DNA of 64,000 bases from Paraburkholderia aromaticivorans (GCF_012689525.1 NZ_CP051516.1:1860001-1924000), one strand, 5' to 3'; positions 38,684 through 47,139 are shown, counted from the first letter of the stretch. Numbers and translations: made by a program. Notes: generated by a model not told the origin, from the sequence alone.

Positions 38684-38875
38684 ATGAAGAACCAACCCCA
38701 GCCAGCTTTTTATTCCGTCCGTGAAGTCTGCCAAGTCCTTGGTATCGGCAGAACAACCCTGCATCGCTTGATCGAGGGCGGGCAGTTCGTGCCCAAGGTC
38801 AGCTTGTCCGCTCGCCGTGTCGCGTTCAGCGTGCCCGCTGTACAGACGTGGATCGAGACGCGGGGCGCGGCATGA
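38684..38875 (+). CDS. AlpA-like transcriptional regulator/excisionase 1
   Basis: 63 residues: FYSVREVCQVLGIGRTTLHRLIEGGQFVPKVSLSARRVAFSVPAVQTWI, the MerR-like helix-turn-helix and wing of AlpA. AlpA proteins regulate integrase genes or act as excisionases in satellites and prophages. CAGGAACGCC precedes the ATG. The stop overlaps the next start (ATGA). A paralogue is encoded at 43331. Confidence 0.82.
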   Translation: MKNQPQPAFYSVREVCQVLGIGRTTLHRLIEGGQFVPKVSLSARRVAFSVPAVQTWIETRGAA

Positions 38876-39093
38876 GCGGCCACCTAATGGTGATGGCAGG
38901 GCCAGAGGCGGGCGCGGTTGACGGCTTGGTAGTCGCCAGGCTCGAAACCTTGGCGCGCGAGTCGAGTATGTCAGTAAAGACGCTTCGCAGGCATATCGCT
39001 ACAGCGGAGCGGGGCGGCTGGCTTAAGGTCGTCCGATTTCATGGCGACTGTTACGGGTTCATCCCGACAATCCCCGAGGGGCATCAGGCATGA
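38872..39093 (+). CDS. Small winged-helix DNA-binding protein
   Basis: 73 residues. LETLARESSMSVKTLRRHIATAERGGWLKVVRF is a helix-turn-helix with wing, as in phage replication or regulatory proteins. Coupled by ATGA overlaps to both neighbours, so it is made with AlpA-1 and the initiator-like protein. Confidence 0.7.
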   Translation: MSGHLMVMAGPEAGAVDGLVVARLETLARESSMSVKTLRRHIATAERGGWLKVVRFHGDCYGFIPTIPEGHQA

Positions 39094-39824
39094 CAGTGCT
39101 TGCATTTCACAACGCGGTCCTAGACTCAGACTTGCCGATGGGCGTAAAGATGGCGCTGATAACCATAGACCGCCATCGCAACAAAGAAGGTGAAGAGGTA
39201 TGGCCTGGCATTGAGCGCCTGTGTCACTTGTCGTCCAGTAAGAAAACCGCCTTCATGGGTTACTTGAGGGTGGCCGAAGATTTGGGTTGGCTTACCCGCG
39301 AGCGCCGTTTCAATCGCTCAAATGTTTTTGACTTGTGCATCCCGGCAATGCCCAAACGGTTAGCGGATGCGGAAACGCCGATGGTTCGGAATCTGAACCA
39401 TCAAACGGCTGATAGTTCGGAATCTGAACTTCCAATGGTTCGGAATCTGAACTTTGAAGTAACCAAGGAAGTGACCACCAACCTTGAAGTGACCAATATT
39501 ATTTTCGCGAGCGCAGAAAAGCGGGAAATCGAGCAACCCGAACACGCTGCCGAAGTCGTTGCTTCTGCTGAACTGGAAGTTGCTGCTGTTGCTGCCGAAC
39601 CGGTTGCCGCTGCTGAACCTGTCATTCTGCCTGATGCGGTTTGCTTCCTCACTGACGACATGCGGTCGCGTCATTCGCATAGCGGCCTGCCCGCCGACTC
39701 GCTGACGCGCTTCAACGTTTGGTACGCAGAACGCACGCACCTTTACCCCGACCCGGAAAAGGCGTTCGTGAAGCATCTAAACACTGAGCGCTCGCGGTTG
39801 ATGAAACACGGCTTGGCGCACTGA
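39090..39824 (+). CDS. Replication-initiator-like helix-turn-helix protein
   Basis: 244 residues. N-terminal HTH_36-like domain (about 10-85: GVKMALITIDRHRNKEGEEVWPGIERLCHLSSSKKTAF...). A central variable segment encodes repeats of VRNLN, because three DNA iterons lie there; then an Ala/Val/Glu-rich linker and a C-terminal domain (DDMRSRHSHSGLPADSLTRFNVWY...). Domain order with iterons inside the gene resembles lambdoid O-type initiators. I did not find a helicase or primase in the element, so it would depend on host DnaB. Family name is by resemblance only. Confidence 0.65.
   Translation: MTVLAFHNAVLDSDLPMGVKMALITIDRHRNKEGEEVWPGIERLCHLSSSKKTAFMGYLRVAEDLGWLTRERRFNRSNVFDLCIPAMPKRLADAETPMVRNLNHQTADSSESELPMVRNLNFEVTKEVTTNLEVTNIIFASAEKREIEQPEHAAEVVASAELEVAAVAAEPVAAAEPVILPDAVCFLTDDMRSRHSHSGLPADSLTRFNVWYAERTHLYPDPEKAFVKHLNTERSRLMKHGLAH
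39384..39452 (+). repeat. Three iteron-like repeats inside the initiator-like gene
   Basis: Identical 15-mers GTTCGGAATCTGAAC at 39384-39398, 39415-39429 and 39438-39452 (starts 31 and 23 bp apart). Each is an imperfect palindrome. They are followed by TGAAGTAACCAA/TGAAGTGACCAA direct repeats and a short A/T-rich AATATTATTTT. Candidate replication origin. Confidence 0.75.
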
Positions 39825-40075
39825 ACCCGCGAGGGAAGTGCGGGGAACACCTAGCGAAGTAGGGGCATTTGCCGTAAGGGGGCAGCGAACAATTAAGCGG
39901 GATGGGGCTTTGCGCCCTGTGTACGAAGTGAATACGAACGCGGTGCCGATTTGCTGCGTGTTGCGTTAAGACAGCGCGAACAAGCGCCGGTAAAATATAG
40001 ATGTTGAATTAATAGCTCGTGCCGAATATCCACATGCTACCTAGATAGTAGCGAAAAATCAACAGGAAAACATAA

Positions 40076-40273
40076 ATGACTGCCCCATACGAAAGGCTTC
40101 TGGCGGCGCTGGCAGCCTACCCGGCAGGCGAACCGGGCGTAAAAGCGCCGACCGATTGGCCGAAGGATAAGGCGCACGTCCACGCGCTGCCGTTCAGTTT
40201 CAGCGAGGAACCGCGCAAGAATGCGGGCAAGCCAATCAAATCGCGTGCAGCGCTGCGGGGGTTGGCAGCATGA
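40076..40273 (+). CDS. Hypothetical element protein (65 aa)
   Basis: Basic, Pro/Lys-rich small protein, no motif recognised. CAGGAAAAC precedes its ATG, and TAAAATATAG about 85 nt upstream could be part of a promoter. The stop overlaps the next start (ATGA). Confidence 0.55.
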   Translation: MTAPYERLLAALAAYPAGEPGVKAPTDWPKDKAHVHALPFSFSEEPRKNAGKPIKSRAALRGLAA

Positions 40274-40671
40274 GCGTTCAGCGTACCTTGGAGCATGCCT
40301 ATCACGCACTGGCGACACGCGGCGCTGTGCGGATCGCTGGCTACTCCGCAGTAAGCACGGCATCGACGGCGCAGCAGCTTTCGACCGGCGAGCGGTTTTT
40401 ACAGGCTTTGTGGGTGATTCAGGCGACCCAAGTCGCACTAGACGCCATCGGTAACGCGTTCGTTATCGCAACGTATGACGGGCACGGCGAGGCGCGTCAG
40501 GCGGCAATCGACATTCTGACGGCGCACCTGATGACGGCGAAGGCGAACCCGGATCTGTTGCGGGCAGTGATCGAGCGCGAGCTAGTCATCGGGGGAAGCC
40601 TACTGCAAATCGACGGCCCGTATCGCGAAGCAACATGGCGTTTCGCAGTCATCGGCGTGGCGGCTTGCTGA
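40270..40671 (+). CDS. Hypothetical element protein (133 aa)
   Basis: Mostly helical, no clear membrane span despite a hydrophobic C-terminus (WRFAVIGVAAC). Coupled to the 65-aa gene. Not recognised. The 230 nt after it hold no convincing gene. Confidence 0.55.
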   Translation: MSVQRTLEHAYHALATRGAVRIAGYSAVSTASTAQQLSTGERFLQALWVIQATQVALDAIGNAFVIATYDGHGEARQAAIDILTAHLMTAKANPDLLRAVIERELVIGGSLLQIDGPYREATWRFAVIGVAAC

Positions 40672-40903
40672 GCGGGTCCGACTGGCGATGCGGGAGTTAG
40701 GCGAACGGGTGCATTCGTCGCTGAAACCAGTGTTCGAACAGCGCGGGTATGCCTAAGGATGTGTGGGAATCGATTTCTAGGCATACGGAAGGCACCTGGG
40801 CGGCCTTTGTAGGGGCGGCTGGCTAGGCAGGTGTAGGCCGAAGTGCAGAAGGCGGCTGTACGGCCTGTAGACAAATTAACCCAAGATAAACAATAGCACG
40901 AAA

Positions 40904-41584
40904 ATGAACGACGCGAAAACGAAAGTGATTTATCTAACGAATGGTGGCTTGGCGCTGGTTGACGCGCAAGACTTTGAATCGCTGAGTGCGCACACTTGGC
41001 ACGACCGGGAGGGCTACATTTGCCGATGGGAAGGCCGGAAGCTGGTTCGCATGCATCGGGAAGTGCTTGGACTCACGAAACACGACCCGCGCCGCGTGGA
41101 CCACGAAAACGGCAAGCGTTACGACAATCGGCGCTCCAATCTGCGGATCGCAACCAGCGTGCAGAACGGGGCCAACCAAGCCGTCAAGGCGAACAGCACT
41201 ACCGGATTGAAGGGCGCGACGTATCACAAGCGCGTCGGTAAGTTTCAGGCATCGATACGTGTTGATGGCAAGCGTCGCCACCTTGGATATTTTGCGACGG
41301 CGGAAGCTGCGCATGCTGCGTACGTTGCTGCGTCACAGGAAGGTCATGGCGAATTTCATCGGCCTTGCGAGCCGTCCCCGCATTGGTGGGAAGGCCACGC
41401 ATACCGAAGCCTTCGCCTTGCCATGCGGAACAGTACAAAACGATTGAAGGCGCTGTTGGGCGAGCCGCGAACAGCGGAGAACGGCGCAGCACTGGAAGTG
41501 GAAATGAAGGTAAGCGCCGAACGGTCGAATGCGCTAGGGCGCTTTGTTCTCGACGCAACGGCTCAATACGGATACGGGAATTGA
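40904..41584 (+). CDS. HNH endonuclease with AP2 DNA-binding domain
   Basis: 226 residues. HNH core about 48-85 (MHREVLGL...RRVDHENGKRYDNRRSNLRIAT, with the DHENG and DNRRSNL signatures). AP2-type domain about 95-140 (GLKGATYHKRVGKFQASIRVDGKRRHLGYFAT). This pairing is common in phage homing-type endonucleases that cut at specific sites. The C-terminal 80 residues are not recognised. It might be a free-standing homing enzyme or assist packaging, as HNH proteins do in some phages. Confidence 0.85.
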   Translation: MNDAKTKVIYLTNGGLALVDAQDFESLSAHTWHDREGYICRWEGRKLVRMHREVLGLTKHDPRRVDHENGKRYDNRRSNLRIATSVQNGANQAVKANSTTGLKGATYHKRVGKFQASIRVDGKRRHLGYFATAEAAHAAYVAASQEGHGEFHRPCEPSPHWWEGHAYRSLRLAMRNSTKRLKALLGEPRTAENGAALEVEMKVSAERSNALGRFVLDATAQYGYGN

Positions 41585-41585
41585 A

Positions 41586-41807
41586 ATGACGACGAACACG
41601 AAACAGGTATTGGAAAAGGCGCTGAACAACTTGCAATCGGCGCGCGGACGACTCAAGGGGCAACCCATCGAAGCGCACTTCACGCCGCGTATGTTGGCGT
41701 TGACGGATGCTTATCACAGCGCGTTGTACGCGCGGATTGAGGAACTGAAAGCGCAACGGAAAGCGCTGAAATCGGAACAATCCGACGCGCTGCGCGGTAG
41801 CGCGTAA
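41586..41807 (+). CDS. Hypothetical element protein (73 aa), helical
   Basis: Begins 1 nt after the HNH stop; predicted all-helical with heptad-like LxxxxxxLxxxxxxL pattern. Start at MTTNTKQVLE chosen from spacing to the HNH gene. Function unknown. Confidence 0.55.
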   Translation: MTTNTKQVLEKALNNLQSARGRLKGQPIEAHFTPRMLALTDAYHSALYARIEELKAQRKALKSEQSDALRGSA

Positions 41808-41939
41808 AGCTTGCTCGCATGAGCCAAAGCAAAACAACTATGCGAGCCGTGGAAATATTTTTCTGCGGCTTGTTTGCAAAACGGACCGCCTGACGCGCAG
41901 GTGACGCGCGCGAGGCAGAACGAGTGTGGATGGAGTGAC

Positions 41940-42566
41940 ATGAATCGACGTGAAGAAAAAGAAAAATGTGTACCACCTGTAGAACGACCGCAAGACGGGC
42001 GCACGCGGGCGCGACAAAAACAGCGCTGCGGCGCGCACACGCGGGCAGGCAATCCCTGCAACGCGCCAGTAGTGCCGAACAGCAACCGATGCCGCAGACA
42101 TGGCGGGGCAGGCGGCGCACCATTGGGCAACTGCAATGCCATGAAGCACGGCATTTACTCGAAATACCGCACGCCCGACGAAGCCGCCATGCTTCCTGCT
42201 GTACGTGCGGCGACTGGTGGCATCGATCAGGAATTGGAGCAAGCGCGCTTCGAGTTGATCCGCTTGCAGGCCGCACGCGACGACGCAGCATCGAACGCCC
42301 ATGGCGGGCTTGAACTGCAAAAGCGGCACGACCGGGAATCTAGTGAATACGGGCCGGGTGACGAAGTGGTTTATGAGCGCGTGGACTACTCGACAAAGAT
42401 CATCGCGGCTTTGCGGCACGTCGCGCAACTCGAAAAGGATCGTGCAACGCTGTTGCTGGCGGCGATCGAGCGCGGCGAGATTGGCGGCGATGACGACGGC
42501 GGGATAACTCGCACAGACACATTCATTTCGCCCGATGAGCCGGGACCTGAAAACCCAATTCTGTGA
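41940..42566 (+). CDS. HGG-motif protein resembling phage small terminase subunit
   Basis: 208 residues. Zinc-ribbon-like N-terminus CGAHTRAGNPCNAPVV...NRCRRHGGAGG then GNCNAMKHGIYSKY; this HGG pattern is common in small proteins encoded near packaging genes of phages and often annotated as terminase small subunit. The middle is a long helix (EQARFELIRLQAARDDAAS) that could mediate oligomerisation. No large terminase is present, which in satellites is expected when packaging is redirected. The stop overlaps the next gene by 4 nt. Confidence 0.6.
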   Translation: MNRREEKEKCVPPVERPQDGRTRARQKQRCGAHTRAGNPCNAPVVPNSNRCRRHGGAGGAPLGNCNAMKHGIYSKYRTPDEAAMLPAVRAATGGIDQELEQARFELIRLQAARDDAASNAHGGLELQKRHDRESSEYGPGDEVVYERVDYSTKIIAALRHVAQLEKDRATLLLAAIERGEIGGDDDGGITRTDTFISPDEPGPENPIL

Positions 42567-42778
42567 CGGGGCGCACGATGGCGAAATCAACGAATGAAGC
42601 CGGGACCGGTTGCATACGCGCACGGCTAACGGCGCGCATCGTGCGGGCTTGCCGTGCCGCGTACATACCGCATAGTCGCCGGTACGGCGCGAAGGCGCTG
42701 GCAACGCTATACGGCGTTTCTCATAACGCCGTGTGGTGCGCAGTCACCGGCAGGACATGGAAGCACCTGGGTAGGTAG
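42563..42778 (+). CDS. Small helix-turn-helix protein
   Basis: 71 residues from a GTG overlapping the previous stop (alternatively 66 from ATG at 42578). ARIVRACRAAYIPHSRRYGAKALATLYGVSHNAVWCAVTGRTWKHL is a homeodomain-type HTH seen in many phage regulators. Co-transcribed with the HGG protein. Confidence 0.6.
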   Translation: MTGRTMAKSTNEAGTGCIRARLTARIVRACRAAYIPHSRRYGAKALATLYGVSHNAVWCAVTGRTWKHLGR

Positions 42779-43067
42779 CGGACATTTGATACTTGCCTTT
42801 GCAGCGCAAGCCGTACTCAAGCGGGGCGGGCCTTTGCGGGCAGATACTAAAAACTATACGGAAAACTGCCCCTTCCCGGCGTGTCGGCGAATCGTTCCGA
42901 CCTTTCACGCATCTTTACTGTGCGCTTGCATCGTGTGGTGGCGTCTGGATGGCTGGCGACACAATGCGTGCAATTCCTGCGAATTATTTTTAGTTGCTCA
43001 ATCAACGACTTAGCTATAAAACGCCTTGTTTGATAGGCTTTTCGTGAGTTTTTGTTCGTCGGAGCGC

Positions 43068-43096
43068 TTGACTGGATGAATAGATAGGAGTACTAT
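43068..43096 (+). promoter_or_regulatory. Sigma70-type promoter for structured RNA / AlpA-2
   Basis: TTGACT (43068-43073), exactly 17 nt, TACTAT (43091-43096). It faces the second AlpA gene 230 nt downstream with hairpins between. No gene was found in the 290 nt before it. Confidence 0.72.
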
Positions 43097-43102
43097 TCGG
43101 CT

Positions 43103-43236
43103 AGTGGTGGAAATCCGTCAAAAATCGTTTCAACCTTACGGCGGATTTGCTGCAGGGCGGAAAGCATTTTAGTGTTGTCATTCTGAGTAGCATTGGGTTA
43201 GGCGCACACCTTCATAGGTGTTGCGCCTTTTTTTTC
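43103..43236 (+). ncRNA. Candidate small RNA/leader ending in a strong terminator before AlpA-2
   Basis: From the predicted start near 43103, a stem AAATCCG/CGGATTT (43111-43148) is followed by a 12-bp terminator stem AGGCGC-ACACCT/AGGTGTTGCGCCT (43200-43228, one bulge) and eight T. No open frame with a ribosome site lies inside. A free RNA of about 130 nt is therefore expected, in the same arrangement as before AlpA-1. Confidence 0.6.
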
Positions 43237-43291
43237 GCCCGCTGCGGACACGAACGAACACGAATAAACACGTGCCGCCATCCACCTTCAC

Positions 43292-43319
43292 AAGCTCGCT
43301 ACATGGCGGGCTTTTTTTA
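43292..43319 (+). terminator. Second hairpin terminator just before AlpA-2
   Basis: AAGCTCGC/GCGGGCTT (one G-T pair), 6-nt loop, TTTTTTT. It ends 12 nt before the AlpA-2 ATG, so AlpA-2 expression must pass two terminators unless an unseen promoter lies between. Confidence 0.75.
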
Positions 43320-43330
43320 TTGAGCCAACC

Positions 43331-43651
43331 ATGACCGATCAACCCGCAAGGCTGCTGACGATGGCCGAAGTCGTCAAGCGCACAGGTATTTGCCGCACAA
43401 ATATTTACAGGCTAATCGCACGCGGCGAGTTTGCGCCCGTAGTTCGATTAAGCCCTTCCCGGATCGCCTTCCTTGAATCCGATCTAGCCGCATGGTTGCA
43501 CTCAAGACGTGAAGGCAGCGCCGCGTTGCTCGCGACGCTCGAAGCAAGCCGCAAGACGCCTTCCAAGCCTACCTACGCACCGATTCACTTAAACCAACTC
43601 AGGCATGCGCCTGCAAACGATGCGGGCGATTTATACGGGAACACCAAATGA
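43331..43651 (+). CDS. AlpA-like transcriptional regulator 2
   Basis: 106 residues. MAEVVKRTGICRTNIYRLIARGEFAPVVRLSPSRIAFLESDLAAWL is the AlpA helix-turn-helix; the remaining 45 residues form a basic tail absent from AlpA-1. Overlaps the next gene by 4 nt. Likely controls the downstream tail-fibre/accessory operon or excision. Confidence 0.8.
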   Translation: MTDQPARLLTMAEVVKRTGICRTNIYRLIARGEFAPVVRLSPSRIAFLESDLAAWLHSRREGSAALLATLEASRKTPSKPTYAPIHLNQLRHAPANDAGDLYGNTK

Positions 43652-43839
43652 CTGAACCGATTAAACGCGCTATCGACGGTAGTGCCACCGAGCTTGATGG
43701 CGTCGAGCGCTCAATAGACTTGCTGCGCATCTGCGCTTATGGAGGCGGTATCGGCTACGCGCGTTCGTCCGACCTCGCCGGCGAACAGGCTTTGCCGTCC
43801 GACAACCCGCAAATGGGGCCTGCCGAGGGCGCAGCCTGA
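43648..43839 (+). CDS. Hypothetical element protein (63 aa)
   Basis: Short acidic protein coupled by ATGA to AlpA-2. No motif recognised. Confidence 0.5.
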   Translation: MTEPIKRAIDGSATELDGVERSIDLLRICAYGGGIGYARSSDLAGEQALPSDNPQMGPAEGAA

Positions 43840-43938
43840 TTTTTTTAATGACGCGGTTCATAAGAGCCGCATCCCCCACAACAGTGATTGCAACCCGGCC
43901 AAAGCAGCGCTTAGGCTGGGTCAATATGGAGAATTTTT

Positions 43939-45666
43939 TTGGATCGACAACTAGTGTATCCCGGTCAAGTCCCGCTTGAAACGGACTTGCTGAACACAAA
44001 CCGCAATATCATGTTGGCGCTCGGCGGTCTGATTGGCGACATTTTCGGCACTGGCAACACTTACAGCGGATTGAGTTGCGTCCCGACAATCCCGGCAACG
44101 CTCAACGTTACCGTGAATCCGGGTGGCGTCTATTCGCAACAGAATATCGACAACACCGCGTATAGCTCGCTGCCGTTGAACACGGCACAGCAGACGATGA
44201 AGCAAGGCATTCTAGCGACTGCCGTCAACCTCGCAACGCCCGCCCCCGCGACCAATGGATTTTCTGTCAACTACCTAATTTCGGCGGCGTTCCTCGAAGC
44301 CGACATTAACGCGGTCGTGCTGCCGTATTACAACGCGAGCAACCCGCAACAGGCGTGGAGTGGTCCGGGTGGCTTGGGTGCGCCTAACACGACGACCCGC
44401 CAAAACACGGTTTCGCTGACGCTTACGGCGGGCATTGCTGCGACGACCGGAACGCAGACAACCCCAGCAACGCCAGCGGGTCAAACGGCGCTTTATGTGG
44501 TCACGGTTGCCTATGGGCAAACGACCGTAACAGCCGGGAACATCACGAAGGTATCGAGCGCCCCAACGTTGCCGTCTAGCCTTCTGGCCGCGATCCAAAC
44601 CGCGACTACCTCGACTGCGAGCGATACCGGGACCGCCAACGCGTACGCCCTGACGTTCTCGCCCCCGCTCGGCGCTCCTGTAGCTGGTGCGCCGTTCTGG
44701 ATGAAGGTAAAGACGACCAATACGGGCGCATCAACGCTCAATGCGACGGGCACCGCTTACCCGCTGGTTGGTGGCGCTCATTCGCCGCTGCAAGGTAACG
44801 AACTTGTCGCAAACGGCTGGGCACTGATCGACTGGAATGCGACGCTGAACAGCTATGTTGTGTTGGAGTGTACCGGCGCATCGGTGCAGGTCGGCGCTGC
44901 CGTTTCTAGCGGGCAAGCGGTTCAGTTCGGGCAGGTTTCGGGTGTTGTGGGCCAAGTGCGCAACCTCGCAATGAACGTCTCGGCTGCGAGTGCTTCGGCC
45001 ACCGCGACCGCTGATGAAATCATTGTCGAAAGCGCGTTGGGCGGATTGCGCTACTGCATTCCGAACTTCAACAAGACGATCAACCTCGCCACGACTGGCG
45101 CAGGCGGCATGGATACGGGCACGCCGCCCGCATCTGGCTTCGTCGCTCTGTACGCGATCTACAGCCCCGCGACTGGCGCAAGCGCGCTTCTGGCTACCAA
45201 CGCGACAAGCGCAGTTCAGCCGGAAGTGTATGGCGGCGCAAACATGCCTGCTGGCTACGCCGCGTCGGCGCTGGTGTCGGTCGTGCCGACGAATGCGAGC
45301 GGTCAGTTCGTCATTCTGAATCAGCAGGACCGCACGGTGTCCATGCTGGGCGTAGCGATGTTTAGCACATCGACCACGGCGGGCACGCCGACGATAGTCA
45401 ACAATTTGGCTGTCCCGCTGAACGCGCGCTTCTGCTCTGGCTTCATGCAGCCGGGCGCTAGCGCGGCTGGCAACATCGCGCTCAGTCTTTACGCCACATC
45501 TGCGGGCGGGGGCGCGAAAATCTTGGCTCAAACCATCTCGGGTTCTGGATCGATTGCAGTGCCATTCGAACGGCTCCGAATCGTCACCGCGCAACGTGCG
45601 TACTACACCGGCAGCGGATCGGGCACTGTGACCCTGGGCGCAACCGTCAACCAATACGAGTTCTGA
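43939..45666 (+). CDS. Tail-fibre-like structural protein
   Basis: 575 residues from a TTG start with GGAG 9 nt upstream; no in-frame ATG fits as well. The N-terminus (YPGQVPLETDLLNTNRNIMLALGGLIGDIFG) is typical of phage tail-fibre/baseplate-attached proteins. The rest is Thr/Ala/Gly-rich beta structure, ending in a beta-rich FERLRIVTAQRAYYTG...TVTLGATVNQYEF. A tail-fibre gene in an element without other virion genes could alter the host range of a helper phage. Confidence 0.75.
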   Translation: MDRQLVYPGQVPLETDLLNTNRNIMLALGGLIGDIFGTGNTYSGLSCVPTIPATLNVTVNPGGVYSQQNIDNTAYSSLPLNTAQQTMKQGILATAVNLATPAPATNGFSVNYLISAAFLEADINAVVLPYYNASNPQQAWSGPGGLGAPNTTTRQNTVSLTLTAGIAATTGTQTTPATPAGQTALYVVTVAYGQTTVTAGNITKVSSAPTLPSSLLAAIQTATTSTASDTGTANAYALTFSPPLGAPVAGAPFWMKVKTTNTGASTLNATGTAYPLVGGAHSPLQGNELVANGWALIDWNATLNSYVVLECTGASVQVGAAVSSGQAVQFGQVSGVVGQVRNLAMNVSAASASATATADEIIVESALGGLRYCIPNFNKTINLATTGAGGMDTGTPPASGFVALYAIYSPATGASALLATNATSAVQPEVYGGANMPAGYAASALVSVVPTNASGQFVILNQQDRTVSMLGVAMFSTSTTAGTPTIVNNLAVPLNARFCSGFMQPGASAAGNIALSLYATSAGGGAKILAQTISGSGSIAVPFERLRIVTAQRAYYTGSGSGTVTLGATVNQYEF

Positions 45667-45667
45667 T

Positions 45668-45853
45668 ATGCAAACGATTTGGCTAATGTACTCAGATGCG
45701 ATCGAGGCGACTGTGGTCGGCTGGTCGAATTGGGAGCAAGCCCGCGAAACGTGGCCGACGCAAGAAGAGATGACGACCTCAGATTCTCGTTATGCGGCTT
45801 TCTATGCTGCCGCTCCGGATTGGGCGAAGGGCGGCATGCCAACGCCGGAATGA
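45668..45853 (+). CDS. Small protein following the tail-fibre gene (61 aa)
   Basis: MQTIWLMYSDAIEATVVGWSN..., Trp-rich. The ATG begins 1 nt past the tail-fibre stop. Position fits a small tail-fibre accessory, but no family is recognised. Confidence 0.6.
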   Translation: MQTIWLMYSDAIEATVVGWSNWEQARETWPTQEEMTTSDSRYAAFYAAAPDWAKGGMPTPE

Positions 45854-45976
45854 CAACGGCGTCATTGAACAACTCGCCGCCCAAGCCGCTGACACACTGA
45901 CCCGCTACCTACGCACTGATTCACCTAAGCAAACCCTGCACGCGCCCTGCAAACGATGCGGGCGCACACAACCAAC

Positions 45977-46486
45977 ATGACACAGGAACACAGCAGCATG
46001 ACCACGACCCAACACGCCATCGAACGCGCATCGCAAGCCGCTTTTGACGTTTCCCAAGCGCATGCACGCCTTGCGGCACTCGAAGCCGACAACACGAAGC
46101 GGGGCAATACCTGCACGCTGATTTGCAACGAGCACGCACAAAAACGCGCTTGGGGCGCTGCGCAAGCTGACCTTGACGCGCTCGAAGCGGGCTTGCGCGC
46201 CGAAGTGGTTGCGATCAACGCCAACAAGGCGGAAATCGAAAACCTGAATCGCGTGGAAATCCCGCGCCTGAATACACAATCGTTCGCCATGCAGGTTGCG
46301 GCTGTGAGCGCATCGAACCGCAGCGCAGAAGTTGAATTTGAGGCCGCAACGCTGGCTTGGCTCGACGTGATTGGCGGCGAAGTTGGCGCGGCAGCAAAAC
46401 GACTTCAAGACGCGTACAAGGCGATTGGCAAAACGTCCGGCCTTCGCCTTGACCATACGCCGGTTTCCGCAGTGAGCGCCGCCTAA
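45977..46486 (+). CDS. Coiled-coil hypothetical protein (about 169 aa)
   Basis: Almost entirely helical, Ala/Glu-rich, with long heptad stretches (ASQAAFDVSQAHARLAALEAD; ALEAGLRAEVVAINANKAEIENLN). An alternative start at 45998 has AGGA 10 nt upstream. The following hairpin (CCCC..GTCAGC/GCTGAC..GGGG, about 46499-46530) could end the transcript. Scaffold-like shape, but no function can be assigned. Confidence 0.6.
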   Translation: MTQEHSSMTTTQHAIERASQAAFDVSQAHARLAALEADNTKRGNTCTLICNEHAQKRAWGAAQADLDALEAGLRAEVVAINANKAEIENLNRVEIPRLNTQSFAMQVAAVSASNRSAEVEFEAATLAWLDVIGGEVGAAAKRLQDAYKAIGKTSGLRLDHTPVSAVSAA

Positions 46487-46555
46487 AGAGTAATACCCCG
46501 CGTACCTGTCAGCAATCCCGCTGACGGGGCGCAAAACACTTTGGAGTAACACACT

Positions 46556-46912
46556 ATGCCGACCATGAGCCAAGCCGACAAGGCAGCACTCGAAGCCCGT
46601 CTTAAAGCCGCCTACGCTGAGAACGGTAACGCCGAAGCCAACGCCGCAGCGCGGGCGCGCACCAAGGCAGCAAGCGCAATCGAATATGAGTCGCTGAAAC
46701 GCGAAGCTATCCGCAAGGCGCAAGCACGCCGCTATGAAGCCCGCGCCGACCAACCGGAAACCGACAGCGTAGCGGGTCAGGATAATCGGCTGGAAGTCCT
46801 CGCTAAGAACTTGAGCGCGGGCGATTACGAGGCGGCAAAGCGCGACCTGTTGCGCAAGCCTTATCGTCCGGCGCGTGATACGAAGCTGGCAGGCGTCCAC
46901 GCATCGGAATGA
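46556..46912 (+). CDS. Charged helical hypothetical protein (118 aa)
   Basis: Ala/Arg/Glu-rich, helical. GGAGTAAC lies upstream of the ATG. Not recognised. The roughly 300 nt after it contain only a terminator at 47140-47180. Confidence 0.6.
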   Translation: MPTMSQADKAALEARLKAAYAENGNAEANAAARARTKAASAIEYESLKREAIRKAQARRYEARADQPETDSVAGQDNRLEVLAKNLSAGDYEAAKRDLLRKPYRPARDTKLAGVHASE

Positions 46913-47139
46913 TACCTGGCTGAACACAGGACATTGCGCGCCAGCACGCGGTTTTTAGTACCGTTTTACGGATGGGCGACGTTTGGCATGATTGCCGCCT
47001 TCGATGCGCCTGATTCGTAAAGCTATTTTCCTTCTGTCCACCAACGATCACACGCCCATCAGGGGCAAGTCCACACAACCGCACCGCTTTGCGCAGTTGC
47101 CCGCGTAATCACCTGGCGGGAAAGAGGGCATTGAGCAAC

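Noticed and set aside
39384-39452. CRISPR array
   Set aside because: Only three 15-bp repeats with unequal spacing of 16 and 8 nt, in a coding frame and without cas genes; no CRISPR was seen anywhere in the window.
40672-40903. A 22-codon frame at 40688-40756
   Set aside because: Too short, no ribosome site, and no supporting terminator or overlap with neighbours.
41874-42704. A 288-aa minus-strand frame (41838-42704) opposite the HGG protein
   Set aside because: The plus-strand gene has the HGG/zinc-ribbon pattern and operon-type overlaps; the minus-strand frame has no motif.
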